From JAFGAV01 sp041479055 (GTDB lineage: Bacteria; Acidobacteriota; Aminicenantia; Aminicenantales; JAFGAV01), in assembly GCA_963702835.1 (NCBI GenBank), contig OY969762.1, positions 124,001 through 188,000 on the forward strand: 64,000 nucleotides of DNA, in the 5' to 3' direction. Shown here one piece after another: positions 61,676-64,000 of the stretch (position 1 is its first letter; every line of letters starts with the position of its first letter). Position numbers and translations under genes: made by a program. The notes below the pieces were generated by a model. That model saw only the letters and a list, made by a program, of their open reading frames with translations, searched no databases and was not told where the DNA came from.

Positions 61676-61732
61676 TTGACTTGCTTTATGGATAGAATTA
61701 TAATTCACACATAATTAACAATATTGTTAATT
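61676..61732 (+). promoter_or_regulatory. Promoter and perfect palindrome before the second AbiE-type pair
   Basis: TTGACT (61676-61681), 17-base spacer, TATAAT (61699-61704). Next comes the perfect 20-base palindrome AATTAACAATATTGTTAATT at 61713-61732, 16 bases before ATG 61749. It is a probable operator. Confidence 0.7.
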
Positions 61733-61748
61733 AACAAGGATTGATTAA

Positions 61749-62423
61749 ATGGACCAACCTTCCGCCGAATTCCTCTCCCGAAAGCTGGGGATCGCCGTCG
61801 AACAGGTCGTTAGGGAAGAGCTCGAAATCGCAGTCATGAAGCCGCTTCTTGAATCCCAAATCGGGAATTCTCTGGTGTTCAAGGGAGGAACGGCCCTGAG
61901 GTTGGCCTACGGCTCGCCCCGATTCTCCGATGACCTGGATTTTTCCGCCCTCAGCCCTATCTTGGAGAAGGACTTCAAGAAGGTCAGCCTCGCCGCCGCC
62001 AAAAATGTGCCCGATGCCGTATTAATCGAAGCCTTGGCCAAATATCACACCCTATTCGCTCTCTTTCAATTTCGTATCCCTTACATCAGTCGTCCATTTT
62101 CCATGAAAATCGAGGTCTCCATTCGGAAGGAATCCTGGAAACAGGGCCGGGATTATGAATTGAAGCTCCTCACGAGCGAGGTCACCAACATGACGGTTCT
62201 CGCCCAGGTGGCGACGCTCGAGCGGCTGGAGAGAGACAAGCGAAAAGCATTCGAGGCTCGCCGTCAGCCGCGCGACCTTTATGACCTTTGGTTCATCTCC
62301 CAAAAGCTGGGCCGGGAATTCAAGCCTGATACGGCGGGCTTCCCCTCGACGGTTCTGAGACGCGAATTGAGAAAGTACCTTCCCCGCGGCCATTGGAGGC
62401 TCATCGACAAATGGACCGGATAA
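61749..62423 (+). CDS. AbiEii-type nucleotidyltransferase (2)
   Basis: 224 residues. Signature VFKGGTALRLAYGSPRFSDDLDFS with catalytic GG and DDLD, then QPRDLYDLWFISQ. It lies first in its operon, unlike the pair at 49962-51403. The next gene overlaps by 13 bases. Confidence 0.85.
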   Translation: MDQPSAEFLSRKLGIAVEQVVREELEIAVMKPLLESQIGNSLVFKGGTALRLAYGSPRFSDDLDFSALSPILEKDFKKVSLAAAKNVPDAVLIEALAKYHTLFALFQFRIPYISRPFSMKIEVSIRKESWKQGRDYELKLLTSEVTNMTVLAQVATLERLERDKRKAFEARRQPRDLYDLWFISQKLGREFKPDTAGFPSTVLRRELRKYLPRGHWRLIDKWTG

Positions 62424-63022
62424 AACCACGCGACATCCAGTTGGTGCAAAGCCTTGCCCGTTTCAACAAGCCGTACTGGTCCGTGGCCGACCTGCAAAAG
62501 ATCCTGGGATACAGAAGCAGGCAAACGCTCTTGGTTGTCCTCCACCGCCTCGTCGGCCAGGGGATCCTGACTCGGATGCGGCGGGGCATCTACCGGGTCT
62601 CGATCCATTCGACGGAAACGGCGCTCCCGGCGAACCTCCTCTATACGCCTTCCTATCTTTCCTTCGAATCGGCCTTGTCGCGCTACGGAATTTTAAGTCA
62701 GATCCCTTATTCTGTTACGTTTGCCACCATCCGCCGTTCCAAGAAAATGACCTTGGACGGAACCGCCGTGGAGTACCGTCAACTGCGAAAAAACCTCTTC
62801 TTCGGACACAGCATCAAAAAGGGGCTCGATATCGCTGAGCCTGAAAAAGCCCTCCTGGACGCCGTGTATCTCATGAGGCGGGGGAAGCTGAGCCTGGCTT
62901 TAGAAGAGCTCGATTTGTCGGGCTTGTCTGCGGGCAAACTGAATTCCTACGGGTCTCGATTTCCCGGCTACGTCCGGTCTGCCTTGGCTGGACTCCGCAC
63001 AAAGACGCGGAAGGGACGATGA
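62411..63022 (+). CDS. AbiEi-type antitoxin (2)
   Basis: 203 residues from ATG 62411 (MDRIKPRDIQLVQSLARF). Winged helix WSVADLQKILGYRSRQTLLVVLHRLVGQGILTRMRRGIYRVS, then the YLSFESALSRYGILSQIP and PEKALLDAVYL segments of the antitoxin domain. Gene order toxin-antitoxin is the reverse of the other AbiE pair, but the overlap suggests tight coupling. Confidence 0.85.
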   Translation: MDRIKPRDIQLVQSLARFNKPYWSVADLQKILGYRSRQTLLVVLHRLVGQGILTRMRRGIYRVSIHSTETALPANLLYTPSYLSFESALSRYGILSQIPYSVTFATIRRSKKMTLDGTAVEYRQLRKNLFFGHSIKKGLDIAEPEKALLDAVYLMRRGKLSLALEELDLSGLSAGKLNSYGSRFPGYVRSALAGLRTKTRKGR

Positions 63023-63060
63023 TAGAAAAGGGCGGAAAAGGGGAGAATAAAGGGGACACA

Positions 63061-64000
63061 TCACGTATCTTTTGTGGTTCCTGCAGGCAAAATTAAGTGA
63101 AGTTTCCCCTTATACTGACCAGACCCTGGTGGTGGTGGAAAGGGACGATATTCAAGAATGAACACGTTGTTGCTTTCATCGAGCTCGTCACAAGCGTTGG
63201 AGGGATCCAGGCTGAATTTAAAGAAATAGGTGTCATAGGCACTTCGGAGATTGATATGCCAGGAACCTCCTTGGATTTTCCCGGGGTCTATTGTGCAGGA
63301 AGAATGAATAAGCTCAACTATTTCCTCTATATTTTGAGGATTCTTGTATCCTTCGGGACCTCCACGCCAAACGCCCAAGGTAAGAACCCCCGCCCACTTT
63401 TTGTTTTCATAAGGGAAATTGGCATCCTTTGTCCCTTGATTTTTCACTGCATATTCCACTTTCACGTAAGTGCCTGTCCAGTCCTCGCTTTTTACGCTGC
63501 AGCTCTCCATAATCAAATCGGGTTTTCCTCCGACGATGGTATCAATAGACATGGAATTGTTGTTTTCATTTAATTCGCTGACCTTATTTTCGGGGTCAAC
63601 TATAAATTCTATGCGGTGAGGTCCTGTGGTCAATCGGCCCGCGGGCAATTTCATCCATTCCCCTCGTTCACCGGATATCCCAACAATTTGCTGACAGGTG
63701 TATTCCGCCAGTATGTCCGCTCCATCGCAAGTTACCTTCCATAATTTGCTTCCTTGTGGGAAGGCATCGCTAAGCGAATATGGGCTAGAATCTCCTATAT
63801 TTTTAATATTTATATAAACGTCAAGCTCGTCAGACAGGGAGGGGTATCGAGGGTATAACCCCCCGCTGATTATGAAATCGGGCACAACTTTTTCAATAAC
63901 TTGAAACGGACATGTTTTTTCATTGTTGGATTCATTGCTTTCAGTGATTTTATTTTCGGGATCAATAACACAGACAATTTGATGATCGCCTACACCGGAA
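63061..64000 (-). CDS. CARDB-domain protein, C-terminal part (5' end outside window)
   Basis: The frame is open from the right edge to the stop at 63061-63063. At least three CARDB beta-sandwich units can be seen, each ending in a D-P-E-N-K-x-x-E-x-N-E-x-N-N pattern (VIDPENKITESNESNN, FIVDPENKVSELNENNN, CDELDESNN). They are typical adhesion or spacer modules of secreted proteins. A Pro-rich tail (FPPPPGSGQ) ends it. The N-terminus is missing, so signal and other domains are unknown. Confidence 0.85.
   Translation of the reverse strand, partial: SGVGDHQIVCVIDPENKITESNESNNEKTCPFQVIEKVVPDFIISGGLYPRYPSLSDELDVYINIKNIGDSSPYSLSDAFPQGSKLWKVTCDGADILAEYTCQQIVGISGERGEWMKLPAGRLTTGPHRIEFIVDPENKVSELNENNNSMSIDTIVGGKPDLIMESCSVKSEDWTGTYVKVEYAVKNQGTKDANFPYENKKWAGVLTLGVWRGGPEGYKNPQNIEEIVELIHSSCTIDPGKIQGGSWHINLRSAYDTYFFKFSLDPSNACDELDESNNVFILEYRPFPPPPGSGQYKGKLHLILPAGTTKDT

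Overview
The window is a bacterial chromosome segment with moderately high GC and mostly compact genes. It reads like an anaerobic or microaerobic Gram-negative bacterium with secreted proteins. Evidence for this is one lipoprotein, a DsbD, an outer-membrane barrel, a NuoEFG/Nfn/[FeFe]-hydrogenase operon, a PerR-catalase pair and a eukaryote-type Ser/Thr kinase with TPRs. The gene style suggests an Acidobacteriota/Aminicenantes-like lineage. That is an inference from style only, since no rRNA is present.

Region 1 (1-13570) is an accessory array. It holds four pieces of the 3' end of a comM/yifB-type AAA ATPase gene. Copy 1 runs off the left window edge. Copies 2 and 3 are each joined at the same point to a divergent double-HTH gene. 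Copy 4 is a short tail. Between the pieces lie a PAS/GAF/HD-GYP sensor, a decayed HTH gene, a PD-(D/E)XK nuclease remnant, a very large secreted TPR protein with a C39-like secreted peptidase, an IS630-family element and a second HD-GYP protein.

Region 2 (13567-16637) holds a Tat-exported nitroreductase-like protein, a TPR lipoprotein, a membrane protein with a permuted-papain-like pattern and a small unknown exported protein.

Region 3 (16731-26911, minus strand) is a ten-gene redox operon. In transcription order it runs: Cys-rich protein, DRTGG protein, NuoE, NuoF, NuoG-like, NfnA, NfnB, DRTGG protein, anti-sigma-type ATPase, sensory-type [FeFe]-hydrogenase. Together these look like a flavin-based NAD(P)H/ferredoxin exchange system plus a hydrogen or redox sensor. 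Several genes here carry single-base frameshifts, mostly in homopolymers.

Region 4 (27534-41417) is housekeeping: dsbD, an exported protein, tRNA-Gly and tRNA-Cys, a Yip1 protein, perR-katA, pyrK-pyrD-pyrF, an aminotransferase, hicBA, an SGNH-like protein and an MFS transporter.

Region 5 (41536-64000) mixes secreted proteins (IPT/TIG protein, two M20 amidohydrolases, two HExxH proteins with RCC1-type repeats, a CARDB protein) with many toxin-antitoxin-like modules: RelE/RHH, RHH/MazF, two AbiEi/AbiEii pairs, a nucleotidyltransferase relic and a DUF4143-type ATPase. An ATPase-RCC1 gene pair has been duplicated and reciprocally deleted around two of these modules.
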